A stretch of DNA of 64,000 nucleotides from Thunnus maccoyii. Lineage: Eukaryota > Chordata > Actinopteri > Scombriformes > Scombridae. Below the pieces are notes generated by a model. That model saw only the letters and a list, made by a program, of their open reading frames with translations, was not told the origin of the DNA and ran no database searches. This document shows, in pieces, positions 13,078 through 26,144 of this stretch. Each line of letters begins with the position of its first letter. Positions within the stretch are counted from its first letter, which is position 1. The DNA lies in the NCBI RefSeq assembly GCF_910596095.1, contig NC_056539.1, positions 10,180,501-10,244,500 of the forward strand. The letters run 5' to 3'. Made by a program: the position numbers and the translations under genes.

Positions 13078-13842
13078 TAGGGATGTGCAGAGAGCCCAGT
13101 ATTCATATTTGTATCTGTATTTGTTGAGGCAGTAAAATTATTTGCATTTGTCTTTGTATTCAAATAAAAGTGGAAAGAGGCTTGAAAATTCTGTTTTTGT
13201 TTTTGTTATGCTTTTAATTTTAGAAAATTAAAGTGCTACAATAAGCGTTCATGAATAAACTACCTTACGAAGGAGGTCCCCACACCGGGTCTCGAACTGG
13301 AGTCTCTCAGATCATAGACAACTGCGCTGATTACTGAGCTAAAACTTTACTCATCACCTCATTGCAGATAGACCTCTACTTATATATACACCCATAATAC
13401 AGAGACAGCACACTGTGTAATGAGTAGGGAAGAACTTCAAAGGCAATCCTTGCTTTGCACTTTTCATTTATTGCCTATTTTTTACAACATAACATTGTGG
13501 AAAGGAGATTGGGTACAACAAGTTATGGAGAGTCCCTTGGGAGCACTTTGTGTGTGTCAGTAGCTCAGATTAATATCTGGGAAAGTAGCAGGTGGATGCA
13601 ACTCATCTCGTTGAGACCTGCTGATACACGTCACAATGGAGCAGAGGAGAGAGACTGAGATAGTGATGTAACTGACCTATGTGCTGGTATTTGACATGGG
13701 CTTTTATTTCTTCCAGAAAACAAATAATTTTTAAAATATTTGTATGGAACAAATATTTGTAAAAAAAAAAAAAAAGAAGAAAACAAAACAACCACTATTT
13801 ATGCTTTGCCGAATAATGTATTTGTATTCGGGCACACCCCTA
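13078..13842. mobile_element. hAT-type element with 8-bp target duplication (copy 2)
   Basis: The ends are TAGGGATGTGC and GCACACCCCTA, as in copy 1. The flanks GTGTACAA (13070-13077) and GTGTACAT (13843-13850) agree at seven of eight positions. The interior matches 4202-4941, including the tRNA-like block on the minus strand at about 13265-13353. The element is noncoding. Confidence 0.75.
13265..13353 (-). repeat. tRNA-like segment inside hAT element (copy 2)
   Basis: On the minus strand it carries TAGCTCAGTAATCAG followed by GTTCGAGACCC. Relative to copy 1, the B-box-like region differs by one base that brings it closer to a canonical B box. It keeps the same position relative to the hAT ends. 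Confidence 0.5.
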
Positions 13843-14002
13843 GTGTACATTTTTTCAAACTTTAACAATATAGTCCCCCAGCAATAAAGGTGTAGCCCTT
13901 TAACCTTAAAACACCCAATAAAAGACTTCAAAATTCCAGATATGTACACAAAGTAACATAGATTTCAATAATCATGCAATCATTACAAACTGAATAATCA
14001 GT

Positions 14003-14008
14003 TTTATT
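14003..14008 (-). terminator. Candidate poly(A) signal of the 15-kb TNF ligand gene
   Basis: AATAAA on the minus strand, about 970 bases below the stop codon at 14979. It is a candidate only. Other signals may be used. Confidence 0.35.
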
Positions 14009-14978
14009 TACAGTCACAGTTACAGGACTTTACAATCTGTACACCACACCACCCCCTCTGTCCTCAGACCCATGATTATACTGAACACTGGACTAATACC
14101 AATATGGCACTCCAATATTACAGCAAGAATCACTGGCTACAGTATGTTATTAAATCATTTCACAACAGAATTAAATACAGTCTTTCATCTCACAATTTCC
14201 GCAGTGTTCATTTGACCTTTTACAGGATTTTTACAGTTTTAAATCCTACCTTATCTGTAAATGTTACAAGCTTTAATTTAATAAACAGTCAGTTGGAAAT
14301 GAAAATGAAACATGTGGTTTCTGCCTGGTTGGTCAGAAGTAAAAGTAGTCAATTAGAGAGATGAAAATGACTAATTACACAAGAAGATTTTTCTTGTGAA
14401 AGTGAGATTAACACTATTTATATGGTATGTGCTATTGCAGAATGATGAATGATGGCTGGAAAGAAAGTAAAGCCTGTTATGAGTTACTGTTAAAGTTATG
14501 AGACATCTCTGGTCTTTGTAGCAATTTCTTGTCAAAATATGTTTCGAATTAAATGAACAGCTTCACCTGATGGGCCTGATAAGATTTTAATCTAGAGTAA
14601 TTACAACCAAGGGCATTTTTACTACTGTGGAGCAGTTTCTCTGTCAACATTCATCCACAATAAGCTGAATAAACATCAGTCAAGGAAAAAAAAGAAACAT
14701 CTGTTGACTGCACCTTCGGTTTCCTGCTCTGCACCAGAGGAATTTTTCATTCGTCTTTGTGAGGAATGAAAGCAATCATAGTCGCTCCATCCAAAGTAAA
14801 TGCAACACAACCATGAAACCACTTATCATGAAACTAGCCTCTGATAATCTGTATTCACAGAAATTACATAATATCTAGACAACAGGTTTTTTACAGCTCA
14901 ATACAATAGTATTCCACATGTAAACATGACGCCCTGACAGAAGTTTGTGTTGCTTACATGCAGACAGTGTGATTTCAG

Positions 14979-15719
14979 TCAGAGTTCATAGACATGAACA
15001 GAGCTGTCTGTGCAGATAGACTTGAAGTAAATGCTCATTCTGCTGTTATTGGCAAGTTGGACCCTGTCGAAAAAAGAGAAAATCTCTGTCTCATTTTTCT
15101 CCCTGTGCTTCTTTTGGATGGTTCTATTTGTGTTCTCCCACGTACACTGGAGAATAATCTCTTCGCTGGTGTTGTCTGAGATCTTCACCCATCCGTAGAT
15201 TAAATATGTTCCAGCTTTATCGGTGGTGAAGATGTCATATCTCCCTTTTTCATCACTCTCTAGGGAGGAAACGGTACATTTTTCCATCAGTACACCAAGA
15301 GATTAATAGGAATGTTGGAAGTCGCTCAAATAAAAGTGATGCTTACCTTTTAGTATGCGGGTTATGTTGACTTTTGCTGTGGCGCTTGGTGGTCCTGCAT
15401 CCTATAGACAGAAAGATTTATTAAATAAAGACAAGCATGCATAAATATAAGAAAGACATCAGTCAAAACAGATGGCTTAGGAGACTTTCTTTCAGTGTTT
15501 TGAGGAGTTTCTCACCTGGTTACATGATGAAGAGAACATGAAAACATGGAGTATGAAGCCTGCCATCACGGCTACAATGACCAATCCCATCACTATTGCC
15601 AAAGCAACCACACACTTGAAGCAGCCACTGCGGTCGGCAGGTGAACCTCTGGGTTGACTGTCCATCTCCATCTTGACCTCCACCAGTGTCTCCTCTTGTC
15701 CTGCTTGATGCTTCTCCAT
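14979..15719 (-). CDS. TNF-superfamily ligand, type II membrane protein (TNFSF18-like)
   Basis: Three coding exons join in frame to 179 codons: 15719-15516 (phase 0, donor CAG|GTGAG), 15401-15347 (acceptor CTATAG, donor G|GTAAGC) and 15259-14979 (acceptor CCCTAG, stop TGA). Residues 1-34 are a cytosolic tail with acidic and basic residues. Residues about 35-61 form one strongly hydrophobic transmembrane segment. The ectodomain carries a short TNF-homology domain with the core strand motif AGTYLIYGWVKI and a hydrophobic pattern near the C-terminus. Potential N-glycosylation sites are NIT, NTS, NRT, NET and NNS. Small size, three exons and the YLIYG motif resemble GITR ligand (TNFSF18), with OX40 ligand (TNFSF4) as the alternative. 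Orthology is not settled from sequence alone. The expected role is a cell-surface cytokine binding a TNF receptor on lymphocytes. A TATA-like box lies about 45 bp above the ATG. Confidence 0.8.
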
Positions 15720-15760
15720 GATGCAGACTGTGATCCTTGTAAAGGAGATTGACTCTTTGA

Positions 15761-15812
15761 GCCTTAAATAGCCCACGTCTTCCCACACTAACAGAGAGAG
15801 TGGGAATCCCAA
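15761..15812 (-). promoter_or_regulatory. Candidate promoter: TATA-like box and kappaB-like site
   Basis: On the minus strand TATTTAAGG lies at 15770-15762, about 45 bases before the start codon at 15719. A palindromic GGGAATCCC lies about 30 bases further upstream (15802-15810) and resembles a 9-bp NF-kappaB half-site pair. The spacing is plausible for an inducible TNF-ligand promoter with a short 5' UTR. This is motif inference only. Confidence 0.4.
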
Positions 15813-16974
15813 ACTCCACCCCCGTGTAATAAAAAGCAAACAGAAAGGACTGAGGGAATCCCTCCACTCCCACACAAAACTGGTTTAATAATTACACCGA
15901 CTTTTTTGATCTTCCGCCATCTCTGCAAGAGCTTATCAGGATCTGAAAAACATCTGATTTATATCTATCTTCGGTTGCATTAAAAATAAGATGTGTTCAT
16001 GCTTGCAGGTTTTGTGTAGTGAGAGTGACCTTCCTTTCAACTCTCCAACAGTGACATACAGAAGCTAAACCAGGAGATGGGTTTAAAGTCAGGTATATTT
16101 GATGAGGGGTTTGTAAAAGTTGCATTAAAACTCTGAACCTGCAGCAGGTGTTTTTGGCCTACTGTGATGATGGATTGAAGCTTACAGTCAGTCAGTCTCC
16201 AAGGATTGAATTTCCTTTACACCCACATACTCACGCAGCTTGAGGGGCTCCAGGAGAAGATCATGGGAACTGGATTTAATCACTAATTATTACTACTCGC
16301 ACTCCTACACTTATACACATGTCTGAACCATAACTTGTTTGTAGTTTTGGAGGAAGACTCTTTTTTTGTCTTCCAAGAAATATTCTTGATTCTCTTTAAA
16401 CAAAGAAACAAAAAAAAAGATCAAGTCGCTGAGCAGAGCATGAATGAACACCTGAAACTACTACACTGTCATATCAGGGGTCTGTTCTGATTTTTATCCT
16501 TCCCACTCAAATGTACTGTGAGAAAGCAGAAATCGTAGGTAAAGGTACATTACAGTATGTAGTATTATCAACACGGCAGCAGAGTAAAGCTGCACAATGT
16601 CTTGGCGGAAATGAAGCACATCGTTTTCACATGTCCAAGTTTATCTATTCGTTCATCTGTTTCATTCAACTGCAGGGCTAGCAAAAACACTGAAAGCATG
16701 ACTGAAACACGGACGTATTTTAAACAGCCGCTCTCTCTCTCTCGGTCTCTGTGTTTCAGTCTACCTGTTAACCTTGACCTATTTAGCAGGAAATTTCTCC
16801 ATGAGAGAAACTGAGAGCCAGCGTGCTGTTACATCACTGTTATTGTCCCGCCCACACTTTGACAGCCGAGGAACAGCCCTTGCATCAGCGATGTTGTTCT
16901 ATATCCGTCTTGGCTGCATTCCTATCTGCTGGCAGGTTTGATGACTTGATTTCAGTCTTGAGTGAATAAACACA

Positions 16975-17008
<34 letters not shown>

Positions 17009-18530
17009 TCATCTGTCTGGCTGTTAACACAGTCCAGTATTGTGCTTTTCTTATCTCATTTGTGTGTGTGTGTGTGTGTGTGTGTGCGCGTGCATATCTT
17101 CAGTTTCATTGTCTTCAGAGAGAAAACTTGATCTTCAGCAAGTTTCTCACTCTAATGATATATTTCCATGGAAATTGTTGCTCACCGCCGACAAGAAGGA
17201 GCAGATCCAAAAAATTCATGACTTGGAAATAATACAGGGCTTGGCATGCAAGTGTGTACAGTGTTTCAGGAAACTTGATCCAGGTAACAAACTGCTTTTT
17301 TTAAAAATAAGGGTAAATAGACATCGGAAAACAAGGCAAGTATGGCACACACCTCTGGTTTTATTTGTGCCCCTACTGTTCATGAAATCAAACAGGTGTC
17401 GCATCATGCAAACTTCTTTTGTCACCAAATCCACTTTTGTTGCATGAGGTATGGACTCTTAATCCAAAAATCTAACTGTCTAACCACACAGACCTGCCTT
17501 ATTTCTCTTTACATGTAACCGAATATTGAGAATAGTTTCCAACAATGCTTGTGAACCACAACAACTCATTTCTGCAACAGGCAACCCTGTCATTTCCTTT
17601 GAATATATTTCTGTGGAAGAGGTTTCAGTTCTGTGTTACTATAAGGAGAGGCTGAACCTGCACGAAATAACACCCTAGATCACAACAGTTGGTTCTGTCT
17701 AATATCTCTACACACATTAACCCAATTACCTCCTCTACCTCTCGTATTAGCTGGAACTTATTCTTCTGCTGTTTTACAGCTATGATTGGGCAAGTCATGC
17801 AGTATTTCTAAGAAATGACTAAATGACAAGATATATCCAAATTTTTGCTGTAAAAAATCTACATCATACCTGTCAACACTGAGCTTTGAAAATAAGGGAG
17901 ATTTCCTGGGACTCCACCTGACTGTAATTTTTACATTATGAAAAGGGTTTCCTCTCTTGGCTCCAGAGATCTAATCACCAGGTGCCTTTACTGCCTGCCC
18001 TGCTGTAATCAAACATTTGAAGTGTTCTTTGTGGCCTCTTGGTCATGCTTATGTTTAACAGACCTAGCATGCTGGTTAAAATCATTTTCCCCACCATGAC
18101 AAACACTACAGTCCACCCTACACACCTTGCAAAATGCATGGTTGTTTCCTTACATGCCTTTTGTCAGGAATGGGAAAACAGTCTTCCGGGTATTTACCTA
18201 TTTCATTAGGTACAGTTACTGAGGTCAACAACCTCTTAACAGCTGAAGAAAACATCATGTTAGTTGTTGTGTAGTGATAGTTGCCAGCATTAAAAGATCT
18301 GTAAATCCTTTTAATCTTGTGCTTTGACTTTTGTTAGTGAGGATACCCTTTAGTTTACGTTTGGATTTGCATTTGGACATTTTGCAAACAGATTGTGCCT
18401 TTAAAAATATTTACCAGAACAGTAATCCATCTAGATACAGGTGTACATTCCTTACCAGTTTTCCCACTTTGAATTTGTTCATGTCTCTCCATAAAATTTT
18501 TCTTTCAATCTTACACCTGGCATTAACTTG
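15813..18530. other. Intergenic with microsatellites, no gene recognised
   Basis: Apart from the CA and GT tracts at 16975-17090 the interval holds no feature I can support. A plus-strand frame over 17040-17447 begins in the GT repeat and lacks domain signals. Confidence 0.4.
16975..17090. repeat. Facing (CA)n and (GT)n microsatellites
   Basis: A CA tract of about 30 bp ends near 17005. A GT tract of about 28 bp begins near 17060, grading into GCGCGTGC. The tracts are complementary, so either strand could fold back with a loop of about 55 bases. Confidence 0.85.
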
Positions 18531-18534
18531 CGTC

Positions 18535-19700
18535 TCAGGTGATCCGATCACAAGTGGACAGCTCTAAGTATGTCTGTTCACACCTGGTCTCCACATGCAT
18601 CTTGAGTGACCATTTGTGATCAGATCCCACGTCCCCGCTCCATATGCAAATAAACACCTACATCATTACCGTTTGTAAAGACCAAATTCGTTCGTTTTTA
18701 ATCGGCGGGAGGACCAGTGTTCAACTTGTTTGATAACAGGATAAAGAAATATACAATGCATTGTGTGCCCCCTCACAAAAATCAAATGCCCATCCTATTG
18801 ATTTATTCTAGCGCTGCTCAAAATGGAATCACGGTGGATATGGAGTTCGCCATTTTTATTTTCCTACTGCCATTTTTTAAACACTTAGTTTTTTGTGTTT
18901 GGGAAATCATTTATCCCCATCATGTAGGCTATGCTATATTTTCAATGTCATTTATATGTTATGTTTCTTCTTTTATTTTTTTTAATTAATTTTAGAATGC
19001 TGCAATATATAGTCCACATATTTGACAAATATAGAGTTATATCAGCCATCTCCCCGCAGCTGCGTCTCCCCATTGAGAGACGCTGTGCGCATTTATGCAC
19101 GAGGCACAGCAGCATAACTTCATTGATTATTTAAATCTCTGTGTTCTGTGTTCTTCTACACATCCAATAGGTCAGTTGTTACACACAGACAGTCTATGTT
19201 CATACTGTGAAACTGTTTGGAGTAAAGCAGCCGAACTCCTGATAAATCCTGAGCTCCATTATGTCGAGCAGCGCAGCAAAACCAAAAACTGTAGTTATCA
19301 GTTTGACAGGACAGAGGAAATTACTCAGCAAAGTTAAGCTTCTGAAATATTTTTTTTGACAGACAAGTTATTTCGTCGATTTGAAGAGGAAAACGGGTTA
19401 GGGGAACAGGAAAAACAGGAAAAACGGGAGGTGGACTACATCTTTTTTTAATTTGCATGAAAAATGGAAAAACAAAATAATGCATTTCTTTATCCTGTTA
19501 TCAAACAAGTTGAAGAGGACACCAGCTAAGTAGGTGATCCTTGGGTGAGGCCCAGGACGCATTGCAAATGCTAAATGAATGTGGCCACATGCGGCCCAGA
19601 TCACCTCCGAATGTGGTCTGAGTGATCGGATCTCAATCCGTCCTCAATGCGTCTTGAGTGCATTTACACCTGTACTTAGAGCTGTCCACTTGTTATGGTT
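18535..19700. mobile_element. Long-inverted-repeat element, about 1.15 kb
   Basis: The block CACAAGTGGACAGCTCTAAGTA at 18549-18570 returns inverted as TACTTAGAGCTGTCCACTTG at about 19674-19693. Inside it, GTTCAACTTGTTTGATAACAG then GATAAAGAAAT near 18719-18750 returns inverted near 19480-19515. Both arms also share GATCCGATCA/GATCGGATC and CTTGAGTG motifs. The arms are therefore about 200 bp and imperfect, around a core of about 750 bp. No transposase is recognised, so a non-autonomous foldback-like element is the simplest reading. Confidence 0.65.
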
Positions 19701-19849
19701 TCCCGATTCATTTTTAAAAAGACAAAAGAAAAAGAGAAAAAGAGAGAGCAGCAGTGGTTGAGAGAGTGAAGCTAGAGAGTGAATGAAAAGAGAGAGTGGT
19801 GGTGGTGAGAACACCGTTGAACAAGAGAAATAAAACGTTATTTTCTGAT

Positions 19850-20590
19850 TGTTTCATGGTGATTAGAAATAAGCCTCGGGTGTGGTGATTTGACCATCGC
19901 CATATTGGATTTGGCCGTCTCCATGTTTGATTTTTGGAGCCAGAGGTGTCCATATTTGGACGAAAGGGTGGAGCTGATCATAGCGCGGTGCATTTACAAT
20001 CTATGGTTAACAGTGATAATACTAATGCTAATGCTAATTATCGCTAGCAAAAAACAGGCCTAAAACCGTTAAAACAAAATGTACTCACCGGAAAAACGGA
20101 TCATCCGACTCATTGATGGGTCTTTTATTACAACCAAACGCTGAACTGTTTTTAGGCGACCACAATGTTACAATTAACCTTACTTAACTGAAAATCCACT
20201 GTGAAATAGCAGCGGCTACGCCTATATGCAATTGTTACGTTACGTAAGCAATGTTATCACCATGGTAGCGACTTGTCAATCACAACATAGCCACGCCCTA
20301 AAGCATACCCTGCTTTATCATCAAATTTAATTTAAATTGGACCATAATTTACAAAACGAAAATCATGCTGTATTGAAGAAGACTTGAAACTAGCGATTGA
20401 GATCATAAACTCATTAGGAAAAAGTTTACTAAGGTATTAAATCAAGAGAGAAGAAGGGTCATTTCCTCATGGACTTCTATACAATCGGACTTCTTTTTGC
20501 AGCCAGTGGAGTCACCCCTTGATGGCCATTAGAGAGAATGCAGGTTTTGCCGCTTGGTCTGAATACAGCCTAACAGCTTCCTTAGTGTCT
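19850..20590. repeat. Probable dispersed teleost repeat
   Basis: Moderately GC-rich block ending in ACTTCTTTTTGCAGCCAGTG and GAGTCACCCCTTGATGGCC, a motif I recall as common in fish genomes. No second copy lies in this window, so the call rests on recall rather than on visible duplication. Confidence 0.3.
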
Positions 20591-20854
20591 CACACAAGGA
20601 CTAAATGTTCAAACGGAAAACTAAACAAGCGCTCCTAGAAGCTACAGCAGAAAGTGCGGTAGGAAGCCAGTCTGAGCTATGGAAGTATAAATATAATATG
20701 TATAACTGGATACAGTGTCAGAGGCAGGGCCCCATTCATTCATATGGAAGTTGCTCAGTGGCACATGAAGCCAAAAAAGTTCAACTTCCAGGTATGAAAT
20801 TACCCGGCCCATAGAGCAAGCGCACCGGTGTTTCCATTAACCAACCACATGCGC

Positions 20855-21025
20855 ACCAGAGACTTCCACTGGCCGAGTCAGCTAACTTCCGGTTTAGCCC
20901 TCCGCTAACTTGAATGGGATAAAACAATCCAATCATATGTCTCTTCTAGACTTTCCAAATGTTATCAGACCGAATGGATTAAAGTCTGATGGTGAAATGA
21001 GTCATGTCGCAGGGGTTGTGACACT
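20855..21025 (+). repeat. Dispersed repeat, inverted partner at 43860-44035
   Basis: Blocks such as GACTTTCCAAATGTTAT followed by CAGACCGAATGG, and GCTAACTTGAATGGGATAAA, are found in reverse complement at 43860-44035 in an intron of fam20b. The copies are moderately diverged. Confidence 0.65.
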
Positions 21026-22325
21026 CAAAAAAATGTATCCACCATTTTACCGCCACTCTTTTTCCCATGATTGTGTGTGAGAAAAATGCTTTTTTGGCCA
21101 GTGTGCATCACATGACAGACCCGGAAGTTGTAATTACACAGTTTTTGCCACTATGTCAAATTGGCTTCGAAGCCTGGTGCACTTCCTTGGGTTTTGGTCT
21201 GAGCTAATAGCTGTTAAGTGATGAAAGTTTGTGTAAAAGCCATTTCAGAATTTGAGAGGAGGGTAAACAGTGTTTACGTGCATTTAGTCTCCACTACTAC
21301 ACTACAGCCCTGTGTATAACTGTAAAAATTAAGAGAGGCAAATATGGGATATTTGCGGGGAAAGTTACAAAATGGGAGTATGGCGGAAGACAGGGTAAAA
21401 ATATGTGAGAAACCCGGGAAAAAGGGGACAGTTGACCAGTCTGACCGAAATATTTCTTGGGCCTGACTTTCTCTGGAAAGTTCTCTCTATTTCAACCAAC
21501 AGGTAAACATGATTTCACATGCCATGCACAGGAATCTTTCATAATTACTAAGATCTTGCCTCATCTGCTGCTATCTGGTTTCAACCAGGCAGCTGCCACC
21601 ATGATTCATTAGGTAAATGTTATTGAGAAAGTAAGGACAGTAATTCTGCTTTAAAAATTATTTTTAGATTTTTGGGCCAATGTTTGTGTCTAATTCTGAC
21701 CTATCATTCATCCTGCAATTTACAGTTTCACACAAAACAACAGACAGCAAAAACTTTATTAAAAAATGTATAGACTGGATCAACTGATGAACTCTAAGTA
21801 TAATTTTCAAAATTACTTTCAAAATGAATATTTATAGAAATCACAATTAACAATCCACAGCCAAGCATAGTTAATAGCAAACACCCATGATTAAAATATG
21901 AAAACAGAGTTGAGTGGTTGCTCTGAATCTTTAGCTTGTAGATAACGCTACACTATAACCCTCATTCATTCTACAGGATACCTATAGTGAGAGCTGTTAC
22001 ACTTGAAGCTGCTGGTAACCTGAGACCATGACTGATTTATTACTCAAACCCACAGGGATTTACCCTGAGCCCTTACTATAGGTGTCATTTGACTGCACAA
22101 TCAACAAGTCTCAACACTTAAATAACAGACTCTGCCAGGAGCCTCCTCCTCATGTTCTTTGAGTTATAAAACAACAGATATCAATGGATATGCATTTACA
22201 CTGTTGATTTAATTATTTTCTTTTTTGTTTTCCATAAACATCAACTTTTATTGCTTTCAGTCAAAGAGGGTTTCCACTCTGATCTGTCTGAAAGTTATCC
22301 ATCTTACGTTATGGTGAGAACTTTA
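21026..22325. other. Intergenic, no gene recognised
   Basis: AT-rich sequence without supportable exons or duplicated blocks. Confidence 0.35.
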
Positions 22326-22640
22326 AAGTCCCCCTCCACTAAAAATTTTTTTCTTTTTGTTCCTTCACTTGGATATTTGAGCTTCACAGAATGATGTATG
22401 TGCAAAGTTTGACACTGGAAGACAGTTTTCACATTCATCTGCTAAGGAGGGAAAATGTTTGTGAAAATGTTGAAAATGTTTCTGTTTATAACATGTACCT
22501 GCAAGCGTGAATTGTGACATCACAAGTAGTTTGAAAGTCAGTCATGGTCCAGTATGCAACTTACACAAGTGTGATGTGGAAACTTAAAGCCCCCAGTGCA
22601 CAAACACTGAGAATGGACATCTAGTGTTGAGTGAATAATT
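22325..22640 (+). repeat. MITE-like repeat, inverted partner at 55205-55545
   Basis: Blocks TAAAGTCCCCCTCCACT, TTTGAGCTTCACAGAATGAT, AGTTTGACACTGGAAGACAG and GTGATGTGGAAACTT are present here. They appear in reverse complement and reverse order at 55205-55545, where the terminal block reads AGGGGGACATTAA. Noncoding. Confidence 0.65.
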
Positions 22641-23149
22641 GAAATGATTTCTTTTTTTACACTCTGTATCTAACGGGAGCCTTTCACACTCCTCACAGTG
22701 AGTCTGAACAGCCACTCAGATGGTCCTCATGTGGGCACTGCACTTGCTGCATGCTACTTGTGATATTTGGTGGCTGAACATCAGACAACAATCAGATGAT
22801 AAAAGCAGTTTTACATCTGTAAAACAAAGCTCAGTCGCCTTAAAAAATCCTGTTTTCCAACGACCTCCACCACTGGCATACCTCGCTGAACAGTTAACTT
22901 GGGCACTGTGCAATAACCCTGTAACACTAAAATACTCACTGCACCTACTAATTATACATATTTATTTAAGTTAAAGATACAAAATATGCAATACATTTCA
23001 TTCATTACTGTATACTTGAACAGGCTGCATATAATGTACATAACCACCTGCTATGTGTATATAAAGTAACATGTCACTTTTTTTTCTTAACATTTAATAT
23101 TCATCTCAGCACTCTTCACTTCTTTGCACTATTTGTATCCTGTTTACGG

Positions 23150-23310
23150 TTTATGGAAACCGTTTCACCTCTTTATCTGTATATAGACATTCCTTGTGTA
23201 TCTGTCTGAAAATGTTGTGTTGTGTAAGTACATTGAGAGCCACTAAACTGGAGACAAATTCCTTGTATGTGTAAACATACCCAGCCAATAAAGATGATTC
23301 AGATTCTGAT
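23150..23310 (+). repeat. LINE-type 3' tail
   Basis: The segment contains GGAGACAAATTCCTTGTATG, AATAAAG and a closing GATTCAGATTCTGATTAT tail. This is the typical 3' terminus of fish L2-like non-LTR elements. A related tail in the opposite orientation lies at 27480-27560. Confidence 0.6.
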
Positions 23311-24364
23311 TATCAAGTGACAAAAAAAGCAAAAAGAAATAAGTCAAGAGAATAAATTTCCCTTTGCTCATATTACACCTGTCCAAAAAGCCCCAAATAT
23401 CAAATGTCTCTGTTGAAACTGTGAGATGTGTAAGCAAACATCCTGTTTCTCTGTTGCTAATGGATTTTGCTCGCTGTGCTTGGCCATATCATGTCATCAT
23501 AATTTTTGAGACTTTTCCCATATTACAATATATTATTACATCATTTTATATACAGTCAAATTAATCATTTTGTGAGCGAGTGAATGTTTAAACTATCTTG
23601 TGTGCTGTAAGTTGTGTCCAAGTCGTTTCCATAATTATGGACAACACACTTCTGGAAAGAAACCCAACTGTCTAACTAGAAAAGTGTTTAGGTTTTATAT
23701 GCTGTCCTTTGCACATTCTGTGGTTGCAGTGTTAAGAGCAGTATCACCACAAAGGTTCAGAGTTCAGTACCTGCAAGAAGTCAATAAATGAAGTCTCATA
23801 AAAGTAGTTCTGTTGCTTGGTCAGAGGGCACTACAGAGCACATTATCCATGAACAGATAGGAATTCACCAAATGTGAACACTTTAAAATGAAAGATCTAT
23901 CAATTGTCACAGCTGATCCTCTGGCTTGAAACAGGTCCATAAGAAGGACAGAAACTCAACTCTTGTCATTAAGTTTGGAAATTAAAGTTTCTGTAAGTAC
24001 TGACTTAAACTGCAAATCCTAATATATAATATTGATTTTATTTTAAAATTTTCATTACCAAACACTACTTGCTGTTTAACTGTGGTCAATATTTAACAGT
24101 GACATTTGAAGCTTTTTTGCAATGTTAAAAATCCAACAACCATCTTCTCCAAAGGAGTCATCCTCTTTGGTTTTGCTGTGGGTGTTTTCCTGTCATACAA
24201 CTTGCTCATCCTGTGATACTTTATGAGCTTTATACTATAAACACCATGTCACTGTTTCCTACAGAAGGTTTTTACAAATCTACATTCAATTTCCACACCT
24301 TGATCATCTCTCCTAATTAACTGTTTGCTAAACCCCTCTCTCAAACAATGATCATCCAGTCATA

Positions 24365-25792
<1,428 letters not shown>

Positions 25793-26144
25793 TAACTAGC
25801 AACGGCAAGTCTGTCAAGCTTTGCATTTCTCCATGTTGAAGCGTTATGCTTGAAATTGTAGAGTGATTGGACCTTTTTATCCTATCCAAAAACAAAAACA
25901 CAAGAGCAAAATTGTAAGGAATGGATTAAACAGTGTGTTTGTCCGGCTGCAAGCATTAGCATACCCAACTAACTAGTTTACGATCTACAGTAATAACCTA
26001 GCATTAATTCCAAGGATACATTGGTCTGTCAAGTTACAGGTTGTTGGGAGATCAACAAAAAATAAAGTTATATTCTAAAGTTTGTTTAGCAGCTCTACAA
26101 AAATGACTGAGCCTGCCTTATTCTACATGGCTACAACCCCGTAC

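Noticed and set aside
17040..17447. Plus-strand frame of 135 codons
   Set aside because: It begins within a GT microsatellite (poly-VC) and then has no domain or splice support.
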